Origin: Lycocorax pyrrhopterus obiensis
Lineage: Eukaryota > Chordata > Aves > Passeriformes > Paradisaeidae
NCBI GenBank assembly: GCA_014706295.1
Contig: JACSVZ010000002.1
Coordinates: forward strand, 21,125,994 to 21,189,993
DNA: 64,000 bases
Direction of reading: 5' to 3'
Positions 1 to 13,300 of the stretch are shown here, one piece after another. The notes below the pieces were generated by a model that did not search any database, was not told the DNA's origin, and worked only from the letters and a program-made list of their open reading frames with translations. The translations under genes and the position numbers were made by a program. Position 1 is the first letter of the stretch. Each line of letters begins with the position of its first letter.

Positions 1-3000
1 ATCTTGTTGATTAATATTTTAGGAGGTAAGTATTTTCAAGCTTTTGTTTGATCCCAAAAAGATTTTTTTTCCCAGAGAGGAGTATGCAGCCAAGTATTCC
101 TGGGAGTCAAAGCTTCTGAGGTGTTTTCAGCAAAAAGTGCATGTTCACCTTCTGTGTTAAGAGAAATTTTTTTCAAAGACATGTACATAAGTTTACTGGA
201 TCTAGATGACAAGTGACTACAACAGACTTTTTTTAGAAAATGACAGGTTTAAAGTCACATATAATCTTAAACTGCAGGTGTCTTACTGTTGATGATGACA
301 CAGTAGAAGAACAGAAGAAGGAGAGGAATGAAAAGGAACAGAGGAGAGGAAAGGTTCACTGACAGAGTAGAAGATGGGCTGATGGGGCAATGTGCATAAT
401 TTATAAGGGGCTGCTGGTCAACAGCAAAAGATTCCCAAATAAACATTTCCAGCTCTTTTCAATAAACATTTTTTTACAATGCAACAAAAAAATAGAGTAC
501 ATTTTCCTGTTTCGCTCACTGTTATTGATTTGAACATCATTTTATAGTACTATGTGGAGGAAACTTTGAAACAACTGCTGCTTTGTTTCCAGCTCAGTGC
601 TAGGATGACTTCATTCAGTAGCACAAAATTCAAGCTTATTTCTGCTGGTGATCAGTGATAACACACGTGAGTAAACCAAGAGTTGTCACTTCAGCCTGCC
701 ACTTTACCTTCATTTTTTGATAAATCCCAAGAGCTGCAGATAAATGACTTTGATACCATCTGTATTTGCAATTAGTACCAAAGTTACAAATATGTTCATG
801 TGGATGTAATTGAGGGCAAAACTTGAGGCTGCTAGATTTCAATTCACTGTACAAACACAATTTTTTCCAGTTATTTGACACCTTTTAAACTTTATGTCTT
901 TAATGAGAGAAACTGAGAATGAGAAAACTCCTTAATGAGGGGAATTGAAATGGAGATGGCTCTACAGGCTCAAAGTAAGCCATAAAGGGAGGCTAGACTG
1001 TTTTGTTTTCCTACTAACTCACTGGATCAAATCCTATCTCCTTAAATCAGTTTCCTACCTCCCATTTCTTTTTTGGAAACACAATTTGTTCTTTATTTGC
1101 CTCAAATTTCCATTGCTTAGGAAAAGGGCTCTGAAGGTCACAAGACTGCTTCTGTTTAGCAAAAGATAAAATTTGGCTTACAAGCCTGTGGTTTGTTTGC
1201 TTAAAGCACATTTTTATTTTGTTTAAATGTTTCACTGTTAATTTGGGCACAGGAAGATGGTATAAGTAGTGTTCTTTAAACCTAGGAGTGAATTTAGGGG
1301 CATGAGATTAGGTCTTCTATGCCGTACTCTCTAAGCAGGTTTTTTGAAATTAGTGAGAACACTGCCCTTGTTCTGTACAGATGGTTATTGAATTATGAAC
1401 ATTATTTAATAGAAGATACAACTGATGGCAATTTAGAAGCATATGAAGTTAACATGAGACATTCAGGCTGCAATCCAAAGTGTAACAGATGGATCTGAAA
1501 TTGGTTAGTGCTAGATCAAGGAAAGCTCAAGTATTTGTACTTAATGCTATCTGGGCTACCCCTGGTGAGCATGGCGCACCCATGCATGCTTTATCTTGCC
1601 TGGACTTTGCACTAAGGTAACCTGATCCAAGGAACTACACCATCAGCAGAGGAGTTACCACACAATGCCTTTAACCATTTCCCTGTTGAGTAAAGCTTTT
1701 ATAGTTCTGACTCCAGCCATCCACATACTGAAAGTTTTATTTGTGAAGGCTTCTTTTTGTAAACTTATGTTATTTATCTTTTTTTTTCAGAAGTAGAGAT
1801 TCTTTATTTTCCCTTCTTGCAGCATGGCCACCTGCTACCACTTCAGCTTTAACTGCAACTTCTTGATCTTTTATTCTCACTTGTTCACTTACTTGTTGTT
1901 TTCACCTGTCTCTCTAAGTAATAATAAGCATACATCTTTCCATGCTTCAGTGTCCAGCTTCTTGCTCTGCTCTATCTTCTCAGTTTTTGCTCTCTGTCAT
2001 GGCTCATGAGACATATAGTTCAAAACTTTCTTGTAGAGAAATGAAAGATATTGCATTTTCTCTAGTCTTCCTCTAACTCCTCGCTTTAACCTTGAGCTTT
2101 TCTCTGATTTTTTAAAAATAGATCAGTGCCTATCACTAGACCAAATAATTGCCTCCCCATACAATGTAATGTATTATTATTTCATATTTTATTTAAAAAA
2201 TTATATTAGTTTGTGCTTACAGCAAAAATGTAATACAGCTTTAGGCCTTACAGAATCATGTTTGAGAGATTATGGAACAATTGTTCTGATCCATGAAATT
2301 AACTACTGAACACTAATCACAATCAGATTTAGCACACTAAAAGGGAATTCAATTAAAAATTTAAATGCCTGAGAGTTTTGCTTTCTGATTTGCAGAACTG
2401 AAGCTTATTCTTACCAACCCTGACTATATTGCTTTCCCTAACATGTGCATTGAGGACAGTAATTTACACTGGGATCCTCTCTTTAGTGCCTCTCTTTCTG
2501 GACAACATCAGTTTATTTGAAGGGACAGCCTCTCCCACTCCTACTCTGTTGTCATATTTTCCGTCAGTAATGGTGCTGTGACGGTAGGTCTGTAAGTGAT
2601 CTGGAAGGTCCCCTGGGATCAGATTGCTGTTTAAGAATTGAGCTCTGTCAGTTTGCCTGCCCTGCCAGGAACTTGCTTTTATCTATGGTAATTGCTTTTA
2701 GAGCTGGATAGCAAAGAGGCTCTTCTCTGAGATTCCCATGCTTCATCCTTGCTTGTGGCAGACTAGTTTCACAGCTGCTCCAGCCCATTTAGGAGTAATT
2801 TTTCTTTCACCTAGTGGATATAAATCTGCTGAATTCTACCTACAATTGACTGTCCCTCTGCTTTGCTTTAGGACTTGTCCATTCAGCACTGCTTAATGAT
2901 CCTGATCCTGCAGTCCCTTGGTGTTGACCATAAGTTGAGTGGGAGAGGGGTCAAGTTTGAGGCCGACTGATAGGAGTAGAAATGACTGCCCCTTTCAAGT

Positions 3001-5777
3001 CAAACTAGGGTGAGCAATTTCTGCTGGCTTGCTCAATCTAGGATGTAGCTGCAGCCCATGCTATTTAAAAGCAAATGTTTACAGGAGAGAAACAGTTTTC
3101 ACAAGGCAAACAATTTTCTGTGGTTCTAACAGATTTTCTAGTTATTGATCAGCACAGCTACTCCTTGAAAGGGAAATAAAGAGCTCACTGGGGTGAGCAG
3201 CAAAGTGGCAGAATTTACACTGTATTAATTTGTATGATACCAACTGTACACTTGATGGTATTGCTTCCAGTCATATTACATAGCTGTAGAAATTTCAAGG
3301 CTGACTACTGTCACTTCGAGGGGCTACATCAGCTGCTGGGGATTGCCGGAGTGAGGATGACCTGGATTTACCGTTTTCTTGCATAATTCCTCAGTTGCAA
3401 ATTTTTAATAGGGACAAGAAACCTGCTTGAAAATAGTTCCTTTCTGTGTTGTGCATACCATGCAGGAATTGATGTAGCCATGGGAAAAGGGGTAAACTGA
3501 CAGCTCTTCAAGAATGACTAACTGGAGATCAGGCAAACAAGTGAAGGGGATTTTCTCATATTGAATGTTTGTGGGAGAACAGGACAAAGAAAAACTTTTT
3601 TGTTTTTATTTTGCATTTACAAGGAGCTCCTTGAGTTTTTAGATCTATATATTTTTTTTACTCTTTAGTCGTGTGCCTGCTTTAGACAACATTTTGCCCC
3701 ATTAATTCCCCTGATCCTGCAGGCTGCTGCATGTGGGAAGCCCTGTGCTCCCATGTGGAGCCTCACCATTTTTAATGGTGTGCTGTGTGGGCAAAGGCAG
3801 TTCTCCCTGGAGAGAAACTTTCAGTGTGAGATGCATTAGTCAGCCTTCCCTTGTTTGTGTTGATCTTACAGGCAAAAAAAAAAGGAAGATAAGAGGTAGC
3901 AAAGAACTGAAAGCCACACATGCATCCTCATCCACATGCATGCGGAAGTACTCATGCACAAAAACAGACCAGACATCAAAATAAGCTTTTATGGTTAATT
4001 TTTGTGTTGTCTAAATGATGAGCTGACAGTATCCCCTTGCATCCTGAAACAGCATTATCAATTGCAACATCTTACAGGGAGAGATTTCTCATTTTCCCAT
4101 GTTTTGATTTCTGAGGTTAGAGCTACAGTTATTGTATATGTACATTTTAATTTTTTATTCATATTTGCTGTTGAATCATAGTTTTACATCCACATGAAGA
4201 AAGTCAAGGACAGTTCTCTTCCAGCGGAAAACATTTTTTCTTTAAAAATTTGGCTGCTGTGTTCTTTGATTTATTGCCTTGTTGGACAAGATACCAAGTC
4301 TCATGCCACAATATTCCTATTATGAACGGGAGTGTTTTTTTCTCCTCTCTCAGTGATAGATAAATCAGAAGAGCTTGCATTTTAGGAGGCAAAGTTACAG
4401 TTTCTGAATATTATATTAATTATCTCAGACAGTGCACTTGAGACACTGTACCTGCCTACTTAATTGCCTTGCACAGGCTGTAAATCTAAGTTCTTATATT
4501 GTCAATGCAGATTGTGTAATCTCCTGTGCAAAGGAATCTGAAAATTGTACTTAGTGAAATTCCACCTCTTATTTGTACCAGTGACAGCAATCATACATGG
4601 AAGCCCATGTTTATAGAGAGATTGTTTTCTGAGGAAAACAGATGGGACAAACTCATCAGAGATAATAGGCACATTTTATAAATTTGGGGTATATTTTTGT
4701 TTCCTGTGTGAGAATCTATCAATTCAGAAGTATTAACTCAGTATATTTAATAGAATTGTCTGTAACATGGGTGCCAGTTAGCTAGAAATATACCGAGCCA
4801 GTTCCAGCTACTTGTGTTCTAACAATTTGTGGCTTCTTCTATTAAATTTAGGAGAATACTTACAACTCAGAAATAGTTACATGCCAGAGTTTTGGACTCA
4901 GCTAGACTCAATGTAATTTTCCAGCCAGTGGCCCTCAAAACATGTTCCAGATGATGAAGATCCTGGTCATAGCTTCCCGTCAGGCATATCATTTACCCCA
5001 GGGACCATGAGAAGTGGATGCCTCCTTTTAAAAGAACACCTTTAATTGCTGGAAAATACGATGTTCTGTAAAACAGCAGGGGACTTGTTGCTAATTTGTC
5101 TAAATTTCCTTAAATAGTTTGTCTAGAGAAGAAGGAATTCAGGGACTGTCTACTTCTCTATCAGTTTTGCTGTTGGGAGTGCAACAGAAGCAGTACACGA
5201 TAGGTCAGCTCCAAACTATGTCTGCACAAAAAAACAGAGTGGAGAGCAAACAGCCATAAAAAAAACTGAAAAAAAGCTTTGTCATTGCTTACATCTGAAC
5301 TTGATGAAAATTTTTTAAAAATCTGCTAATATTTAATAGAATGAAGACTGAGATATTCAAACAAGGACTAAACAAATGTTCTGAGCCAGATAAATATCTC
5401 TATGACTGGTATCATGAAAGCAGCTGATCTTACAAAGCGTGGAAGAAAGGTATGAATATATCTTTAGGACTGTTTTACCCCTAGCCATCCTCCCACAGAA
5501 AGACCCTATTAAGTTAAGGTAAATTGTACCAACTGCCTTAAAGTGGTGCTTGTCTGTTCTAATTTTTTTGATACAGCAAGTTGAAGTGTAGCGTGATAGT
5601 GATTGTACTGACCTATTAAGGCTGAAACTGATAGGAAAATGCAGTTGTCACCTACAGCTTTGTTACTGTGGTGCAACAGAAATATTCTTTTCTTGAACCA
5701 TTCCTGCTTGAAAGAAAGGCAGTGGGCCCCTTCTTTCACTGTCCAATTAGATAACATTGGTACATTTTGCTCTAAGG

Positions 5778-5811
5778 ATGCATTTTAAGTGGGGTTCTCT
5801 TTAAAATGCAT
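5778..5811. repeat. 11-bp inverted repeat, 12-nt loop
   Basis: The arm atgcattttaa (5778-5788) is perfectly complementary to ttaaaatgcat (5801-5811), with a 12-base G/T-rich loop between them. The arms are AT-rich, so the expected chance rate in a window of this size is not negligible. No associated gene or terminator is visible. Confidence 0.6.
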
Positions 5812-7364
5812 TTGGCAGCCTGAAGACACTACCAGAACAAATTAGTTCTGCTTAGTGCTGCATTTGAACGGTACCTTTTCAACTGCTTTGAAAATAGAGT
5901 CACTCCACACTTTTAGTGGTTTATCACAACTCAGTACAACTTTGCAGTCATTTTGTTGAAACTGTCTTGGTTACTTTTCCCTTCTTATTTTTTTTGTGTG
6001 GATTTTGTGTTCATGAAAGATGCCAAATTAACAGCCCTGAATATTTCCCCCCCTTTTTTTTTCAGGGGACATTCCAAGTAGCAGCAGTGAGAATTCAGTG
6101 TTTGCTGCCCCAGTAATGTGACATTTAATCAACCAGCCAGTGGCAAGAGAAGGTAGTTCAGACTTGTGCAGGCTGGGTCTTTGCTTGTCCTGCTCACACT
6201 GCCTCAGAAGGAACGCTGCAGTGCTCTGTGGCATTCAATGCTGAAATCATAGATTTTCTCCTGTCTCTCATGTCTTCCTTCATAACAAGTCATTGGCTTT
6301 TCCTCACAAAAGTTTGCCAGGTCTGTCACTTGCTATTGGAAAGTGTTTTGCAAAGTTTGATTAAAAGTGCTGTTGATGGCTATGTAGGAATGAGTTAAAA
6401 AAAGCAGCTGAACGTGACCTTGAAGAAGACAACAACTACCTGTCTTAATTTAAGTGTTTACTTAATCACTCTATTGATCTCACATTCTCGATGTCCATTA
6501 TATTTGTTTTACTAAAAGCTCTCTGCTAATATTGTCTTTTGCTTAATATTGGAAGTTGTTGGGTGGTGATCAGGTCCTCCTGTAACACTTTATAAAGCCA
6601 GGAAAATCCAGGACACAGCTTCTGTTTTATGTATCAAAACATGCAGATATCTGAGGGTACAGGGTATTTCCACGTGTGTTTGAGTGACTTAGTATCTAGC
6701 ATCTCGACTGAAAGGAACGTGTCATTCTAGTGCAGGCAGGACTTCAGGCTCAAAGAGGTTCATTTTTGCAACCATGATACAGCAGGTGTCAAGCTTTGCT
6801 TCTCTCATCCACTTAGAATTCAATTGTGTAAACTTTACACCTGAGTACTTGGACCATGAACAATTTATTTGAAGGTGTCAGTCAAAGAGTCGGCAGTACA
6901 AATACTCCCAAATGCACCTGCAATTGATTTTTCAGATACAGAAGGAAAAATGGCTTTCAGTGCAGTTGAAAGCACCCAAATTTTGTTCCTTAATTAAAAC
7001 TTCAGGGGTTTTGTTGTTTCAGGGTTTTGGGGTTTTTTTTTTTTACATATGCATAGGGCTGGAAGAGAGGCAACAGAAGATTTTTAAAACTACAGTTTTG
7101 GTGAAACATCCAGGAAGGGATTATGACGTAACATTATCAGTAGATTAACAACAGGTTTTTCTCAAGATTTGAGAGTTAGATTCCCAGTCTAGTGATACAA
7201 TTTGCTCCTATACTTAGTTGACCCAGTAAGAACCAGGTGAGGCTTACAGTGAATTTTTTTTTTGCACAGAAGTGTTAGTGAAAGCAGCGGTAACTCCGCT
7301 ACCAGCTGGCTTGTGAGCCAGTGAAACCACACGTCAAGACCAGGGAGGGGACAAGGCAAAGCAG

Positions 7365-7377
7365 AGGTCAGAGGTCA
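7365..7377 (+). promoter_or_regulatory. Perfect DR1 nuclear-receptor motif
   Basis: Two exact AGGTCA hexamers (7365-7370 and 7372-7377) are separated by a single G. DR1 elements of this kind are known binding sites for PPAR/RXR, HNF4, COUP-TF and RXR dimers. The motif is certain from the sequence. Function is inferred: there is no nearby gene or CpG island, and the fuller PPRE 5' extension is not obvious. Confidence 0.4.
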
Positions 7378-8338
7378 GCTATGTAGTCCTTCAGTATGTG
7401 AGTTGTTGCATCAGGAAAACATTCATTTTTCTCAGGCCATCAGTATATTAACATTGAATCTTGGTGCACTGAAGCACCCAGGAATGTGCCTTCCTTCAAT
7501 AGGAAACCAGATTGATGCAAACCTACAGAATATACCGGATCTGCATTAAAGCAGCAAAAAGTAATTTGTGCAGTTCAATATGTTCAGGGGAGTTTGGTTT
7601 TGTGTAGCTGAGAGATGAGGTCTTTGGTCTAGGCTGCTGGTAGTCCTACAGCTCTGAGTGTGTAAGCATGTGCTATAAAATGTGGCAGGTATGTGTTGTG
7701 CTGTCCAAAGCCCTGCTAATGGATTTAGATAAAATGTTCTTATCTTCAAGGGTTGGAGTATAGTTCAGTATTGCTGTGCACTGTTAAAGGGCTCTCAGGT
7801 TTCAGATTAGAGCTGTCTGTATTTTGCCATGAGGCATGTGTTGCAAGCGCATGTAAATCAATCTGGCGTCTCACTGTAAGAAAGGTGCTTCATTTAGATT
7901 AAACCTATGCCCCTAGCGTCTTTTAATGGCAGACTAATGAAACAGAGATGGTTTGTGTAACTGGGGGAACAAATACAAGCGAATGGTCTCATTTGTGATG
8001 TAAAAATATAGACACAATTTACTAATAGTAGCTAAAACATTAAATATATCAAGAAACTTCCTCTCCTGAAAACAAATTGGCATTTTGGGTGCAATCCAGC
8101 TCATTCTAATGTGGATTTTCAAGACAAGGCTGTTTCCTCATCCTGTCAGAATATTCTCATTTTCTATTTCTTTGTATAAAATGTCTGCATTTCAGATGTC
8201 TGAGAATCAGTGGATGCTGACAAAGAGGATTTCCTGGGTACCTTAGACCAAAAGTATCATTTTTGCTCCCATAGTAGACTGAACACAATATTTACCTTTT
8301 CTAAATCTCTTGTTTTTAAATGAATTTACAAATTCTAT

Positions 8339-8529
8339 AAGGGGAGGGGGAGGGAGAGGGAGAGGGAGAGGGAGAGGGAGAGGGAGAGGGCGAGGGCGGG
8401 AGAGGGCAGGGCAGGGCAGGGCAGGGCAGGGCAGGCAAGGGAAGGGAAGGGAAGGGAAGGGAAGGGAAGGGAAAGGGAAAGGGAAAGGGAAAGGGAAAGG
8501 GAAAGGGAAAGGGAAAGGGAAAGGGAAAA
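8339..8529. repeat. Polypurine GGG-repeat array (compound mini/microsatellite)
   Basis: About 190 bp are almost pure purine on the plus strand and change repeat unit in order. GGGAGA-type units (about 8345-8390) give way to GGGCA units (about 8404-8432), then GGGAA units (about 8437-8471), then GGGAAA units to about 8526. From about 8435 to the end there is no pyrimidine. G triplets every 5-6 bases give strong plus-strand G-quadruplex potential, and the mirror polypurine tract could form triplex H-DNA. The open frames through it (Gly/Arg-rich on one strand, Pro/Phe-rich on the other) are by-products of the repeat and not genes. Length is probably polymorphic and the assembly here may be unreliable. 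Confidence 0.95.
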
Positions 8530-9873
8530 ACCTTGTTTAAAGCAAGAAATCTCCAGAAAATAATCTTACTTGCAATATGCATCATACAAAATTGGTTTAT
8601 ATTTTTGAAGCCTTATTCATCATGCTTCAAAGTGCAGCCTTTAATGACAACATACTAAATAGATAGTGGTAATTGCATGCTGAAATAGTCCTATGTATGC
8701 ATTAATGTGAATCTGTTTAGGCCAAAGACACACAGACTTTATAATGGCTGTCTCAGAAAGTTATAGTCAAAGTTATGAATCATACTTGTTTGCTGATATT
8801 AAGATATTTTTCAATAGCTGTAGTCCCTGAATAGGCTGAACATTTCCAAAAACAGATGAATATTCCATAGTTACATAAAAGAAAAACAACTGAGTGCCCT
8901 GTATTTACTAGATTCATCACAGAAGATGGGTTTCAGAGATTAATGAGTTTTCCAGAATAATGCTTTTCTTCATAAAATTTTGATCCTTTTTTTTAAGACA
9001 AAAATTTTTTACTTTTCACAAATAAAAATATCAACATTACAATTGACCACTTCTCACAGTGGTTTCTTAGAAATTCACTTTTAAACTTGAAAAATAAACT
9101 GAGAAGGCAAGATTGATGTTGCCTGTATTACCTAGAACTTGGATACTTAGTCTCAGAGAATGGGAAAATAATTATCTGGCAGAAAGAAGATATCTGTTCT
9201 CGGGTTGTTGCTTTCAGTTGTCTTGCTAACTATTTTTGAATCATCATGCTAAAATTTACAGATAGGTACAAAATTCCCAGTGGGATAAATTGTGTGTGCT
9301 ATGCTTACCTCAAGAACATACTTTTGAAGCTCATCCCTATATGAAGACCTGTATCTAGACTCAGAGAAAGTATTGGTAAAGTGAGGGTGTAATTCAGTAA
9401 TTCTGAAAATGACATAGGAATCACAGCAAACAATCAAAAGAAGCCAAGACCCCAATGTGATGCTCTATGCAAGACCACAGTGTAATCCCTGCATGCTTAC
9501 ATCTGCCATTATCAAAGAGAAGTAGGCAGATGGAATTATCTCAAATGTATAGTGACATTGACTCAAGTATTATTTGACCATTCCTTCCCATCTTGTCTCT
9601 TAGCAAAGGGTATTGCAAAACACAAAACAGCTCTGAGAAGAGTTACAAGGAAGGTTGAAGGAAAATAGGACAGCCATGCTTAAGCCATTAGTTTTTCAAA
9701 TATTGTTTATTACGGGTAAGATTAAAATATACGATCCTTATGCATTAAGTAGCGGTAGCTGGTTGTCGATGGCTCTTCATCTGAAAAGGGAAATGTCACT
9801 TGGGGTCAGCCTCAGGAGTGTTTCTCCTGTTTTGGAGGCTTCAGTGACCTTCCTACAGACACGACTACAAAAG
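8530..9873. other. Unique noncoding block before the LTR
   Basis: AT-rich unique sequence. The only open frames are short and featureless: a 68-codon minus-strand frame at 9249-9455, and a plus-strand frame from 9655 that runs into the LTR. No repeat family is recognised. Confidence 0.5.
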
Positions 9874-10316
9874 TGTGTCCCGTTCTCGGCGGCCGATAAG
9901 CGGCTGCACCGGCTCCAGGCACAGCAGGCACACCTCGAGGAGACCAGGTGCAGCAATCCCAAGCTCCCGGGAACAAAGGAGGCAGAAGAGGACTCTCTCG
10001 TATGAATTCCAGGAGTTTATTCCCGAAGGCGTCTGGCGAGCGCTTTAAGTATCAAAGGGAAAAGGGGTGGAGCGAACAAAACAGACCAATGGGTAACAGT
10101 GTAGGGGGAGGAACCCGGTAAAAACCAACCAATCTGGTGAGCACAGAGGAGGGAACAACCAACCCAGACCAATAAACAATCGAATAACGGGGAACTCTCC
10201 AGAATGGGGGAGTAGCTTTAGACTTCGGCCTCGCCCACGGACAGCCCCTCAGACTCAGACTCATCTGCCCATTGGATGCAGTGGGCTGTCCCGAGGTGGG
10301 CCAAGGCACCAAAACA
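9874..10316 (-). mobile_element. LTR of an endogenous retrovirus, minus strand, probably solitary
   Basis: This block is clearly richer in GC and CpG than its surroundings. Read on the minus strand it has the order expected of an LTR. It would start TGTTTTGG near 10316 and end CGGGACACA near 9874, with a TATA-like TACTTAAAG at about 10051-10043 and an AATAAA signal at 10021-10016. A GC-rich U5-like tail follows. Several CCAAT/ATTGG boxes lie at about 10088-10280. Neither flank shows a tRNA primer-binding site or polypurine tract with retroviral coding sequence, so a solo LTR left by recombination is the simplest reading. I could not find a clean target-site duplication, so the ends are uncertain by several bases. 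The 144-codon minus-strand frame inside it is a chance frame. Low visible decay suggests a fairly recent insertion. The family is not assigned. Confidence 0.65.
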
Positions 10317-13300
10317 GGTAAAAATAGTGAACTTGAACTAGACAAACTCAGATTGGAAAAAATACTCTGTTGTTTAACATGTGAGAGTAAGTCATCCCTC
10401 AAATATTTTATTAAGGGAAGAGCAAAGTATCCACCCCTCGATGTTAAATCAAAGGATGTGTTTATACATGATCCACAGTCATTCAATCTGGACTTCTGAT
10501 TGTGATGTTATAATGTTGAGACAAAATTCTCTGCTCCATAAGGCCCACACTCTTGGAGTCCATTCATTGTTTTTGGTTGCTCTGCTTCGATGACAACACT
10601 CTACGCTTTTCTAGTAGAGAAGCTTAGTAGCTTCTCTAGTAGCTTCTCTCTTCTGAGAGCTCTTAATATTTCTGCAAGACAGCAATGTATCTAGTGCTAG
10701 ATACTACATCAGGAATCTGGAAAACCATGGTCCATGTGGACAGTGAGCTAGTTGTTTCATCTTTCTGTACCTGAGATAACCTTGGGATGGGGACACGCAT
10801 CAAGGAGAGTGATTTTGCCATGGTTGCTGATTCAACAACAGAACATCTTCCTTAATCTCCCTTGGTTTTCAGCTGCTGTGCAGTTTATCGGCTAGAAAGT
10901 ACCACTGAGTTCCCTCCTCTGCAAGGGTTTTGACAAAGCCTGGCTGCTCTGGGTGTCTTGCTCCTCTCCACCCTATGTTTAGCCCCCCTTAGGTTGTATT
11001 GTGTGTGGAAGGTTGGGTATGCTGACCACATGCCATCCAGGGAGCAGCAAACGTATTTTTCTCTATAATTTTCATACTGTTATCTTTTTTACCCTCAGTC
11101 ATCTTCCCAGGAAAGCCTTCAGATATGTTTGTTGGTTTACAATTGCAGTTTTGATGGTGCTCACGGTAGTAAATGTTCACATTGTTAATGTCTGTGAGTA
11201 TCATATGACTGCTGGTATTACCACTGTGGAAAATTCCAGTTGTAAAAGAGAATTAAATTTCAGTGGTGACTTGAAAAAATTGAATTAAATACCTTCAAAT
11301 GCCTTGTTTTCATTATGTATGTGCATCAATGTGCCAGACCTTGTATGCAGTTCACTAGCAAGCCATTGGCTATTAGAGGTGGCTTCATACAGTTGGCAGA
11401 TTAACATTTGCTAGAACTGAATTTGAAACACATTTAGCTACAGCTTTGCCGATGTTTTTAATTGCGAAGAGAGCTATCTTGCTGTCAAGCTTTTTATTTC
11501 ACTTAGCCGTTAAAGGACATTTTCTTTTAACACTTTTTTAAGACTCTGAAAGTGCTCTTCAGCCACTACTAATATTAATAAAGTCCAAATACGAAATGTT
11601 TTTCAGCCTCCTTGGAAAAGTTTCCTTGATTACCTTTTCCTCATGGGAATTAACCCAAGCATATTCACCTGTTTTCAAACTGGAAAAATGAGAAAATCAG
11701 ATAGACTGGTTCTCATTCAGGACAGACATAAAAGTTATGTGAATGTGGTCACGAAAGGGGAAGCTTTTTTCCTGTCTCAGGTTTAAAAGTGGAAGTCACA
11801 CCATACAAAATAAGGGAAGCCAACCTAGCCTGCCCTTGTTATTCTGTTTCTGGTCATGCTTACCTCAGAATGACTGAAAATACAGTATTTTGGCCAGTGA
11901 TCTGAGACAAAAAGGTTGGGATGCAAATATTATCTCTGAATGTATTTTTTTTTGTTTCCCTCCAGCTTCCCCCCCAGCAGAGAGGAGCTCATCTTTATGG
12001 GAGCAAGCATATCTATATTTTGCACAAACTTCTGGCTTTGAGCAGTTGACATATTTGTGACAGAAATCTATTTTACCAGAAAAATTCCCACCAACTCCAA
12101 TGTTGATCTTTTGGAAGATACTAACAGGACTCCAATTCTATCAGGAATTCCATCAACAAATATAAAAGCAGAGAGTTTAAAGCATATATTTTCAAATATT
12201 TTCTCTTTATTTGAGAAAGAGAATTGACGTCTCTCATTGCCTTTTGTCTTGCTTCTACAAATAAGCCAGATTTCTTCTTCTTACTTCGAAATGTCATTGT
12301 TTTTCTTCCTTCAGCTGTTCTAAGCCAGCAGAGTGAAACATCTCCATATTTTGTAAAAGAATATATAAAATTTGTTATTTGAATCTTCCTGCCTGGTTCA
12401 AAATAGTCTTTATATATGATTAAGCATCATAAGTATTCTTTTGTTGCATTAAGATGAAATGGCGACTTCTATATGTAAAAGGCCGGATGAATCTTTCCAT
12501 TTAAACTTTCCCAACTGTAACTATAGAGCATGAGAGCTAAGATAAAATTACAAACATGAGAGAGAAGTGCATTACTGTGCTATTGTATTTGGAGTGCAGG
12601 AGGACTGACAGGATGGGTAGCACTGGTAAAATGTAGAGATAGATATCAAAATGTTCACCACTGCATATCTTCAGCTGTGCATTCACCTTCTGAAACAAGA
12701 ATAGAAATTGTCATGTCAATAGATTTATTGTCTTTCAGAAAAATTTACTTTTAACTCATGATTTCTTAGCATCCTTTGCTTTAAATTCCTACAGCTGTAG
12801 TTATGCAGTTTATAAAATGCTACTCTGCTCAGAAACATAACTTTAAAAAGAAAACCAATTGTTCTTCCCAATCATCGAGATAGATTTTTCCAGTAGAAAA
12901 ACTGGCTTCCTTCCCTTTATCTAGGCTCTGTTTCTCTTTTCTGTTTGGTGCCCATTGTTAGCTGTAAAACTTCAGTAAAACTGCAATGCCAACAACTGGC
13001 TCAATGAGAAACGTTGGTGTCTCATATTAAAAAGTTTGACAATGTTCAGCTGAGGGATTCATGACCGAGACTTGGAAAATGGTGTGTGTAATGAGTAGGA
13101 AATTGGAAGAAACAGTGTAGTACTAGATAAGAGGAAGAAATAATAAAATTTTAAATTTGTTTTCTTCTGAAACTAAATTGTACGGCATCTGTGTGCGTGC
13201 ACGTGTGAATAGATGTCTGAATATTGCCCTGTGTGGATATAACTGCTTGGCTTGCTACGTCTGCCAGTTCTTGTGACTATATTTCTGATGTTGTAAAGAG

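Larger units (their letters stand above)
1..8338. other. Unique AT-rich noncoding block
   Basis: I see no exon or recognisable repeat here. Open frames are all under about 85 codons, occur on both strands and show no domain. A purine-rich run lies at about 299-356. A G/T-rich stretch with a run of 12 or more T lies at about 7005-7045. An 11-bp inverted repeat (5778-5788 with 5801-5811) and a perfect DR1 motif (7365-7377) are listed separately. This is probably intergenic or intronic DNA. Confidence 0.6.

Noticed and set aside
8310..8585. Gly/Arg-rich and Pro/Phe-rich open frames
   Set aside because: Both are translations of the GGG polypurine repeat, on opposite strands, and not genes.
10052..10486. 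144-codon minus-strand frame
   Set aside because: It spans the U3-like part of the LTR and its flank and shows no retroviral protein motif.
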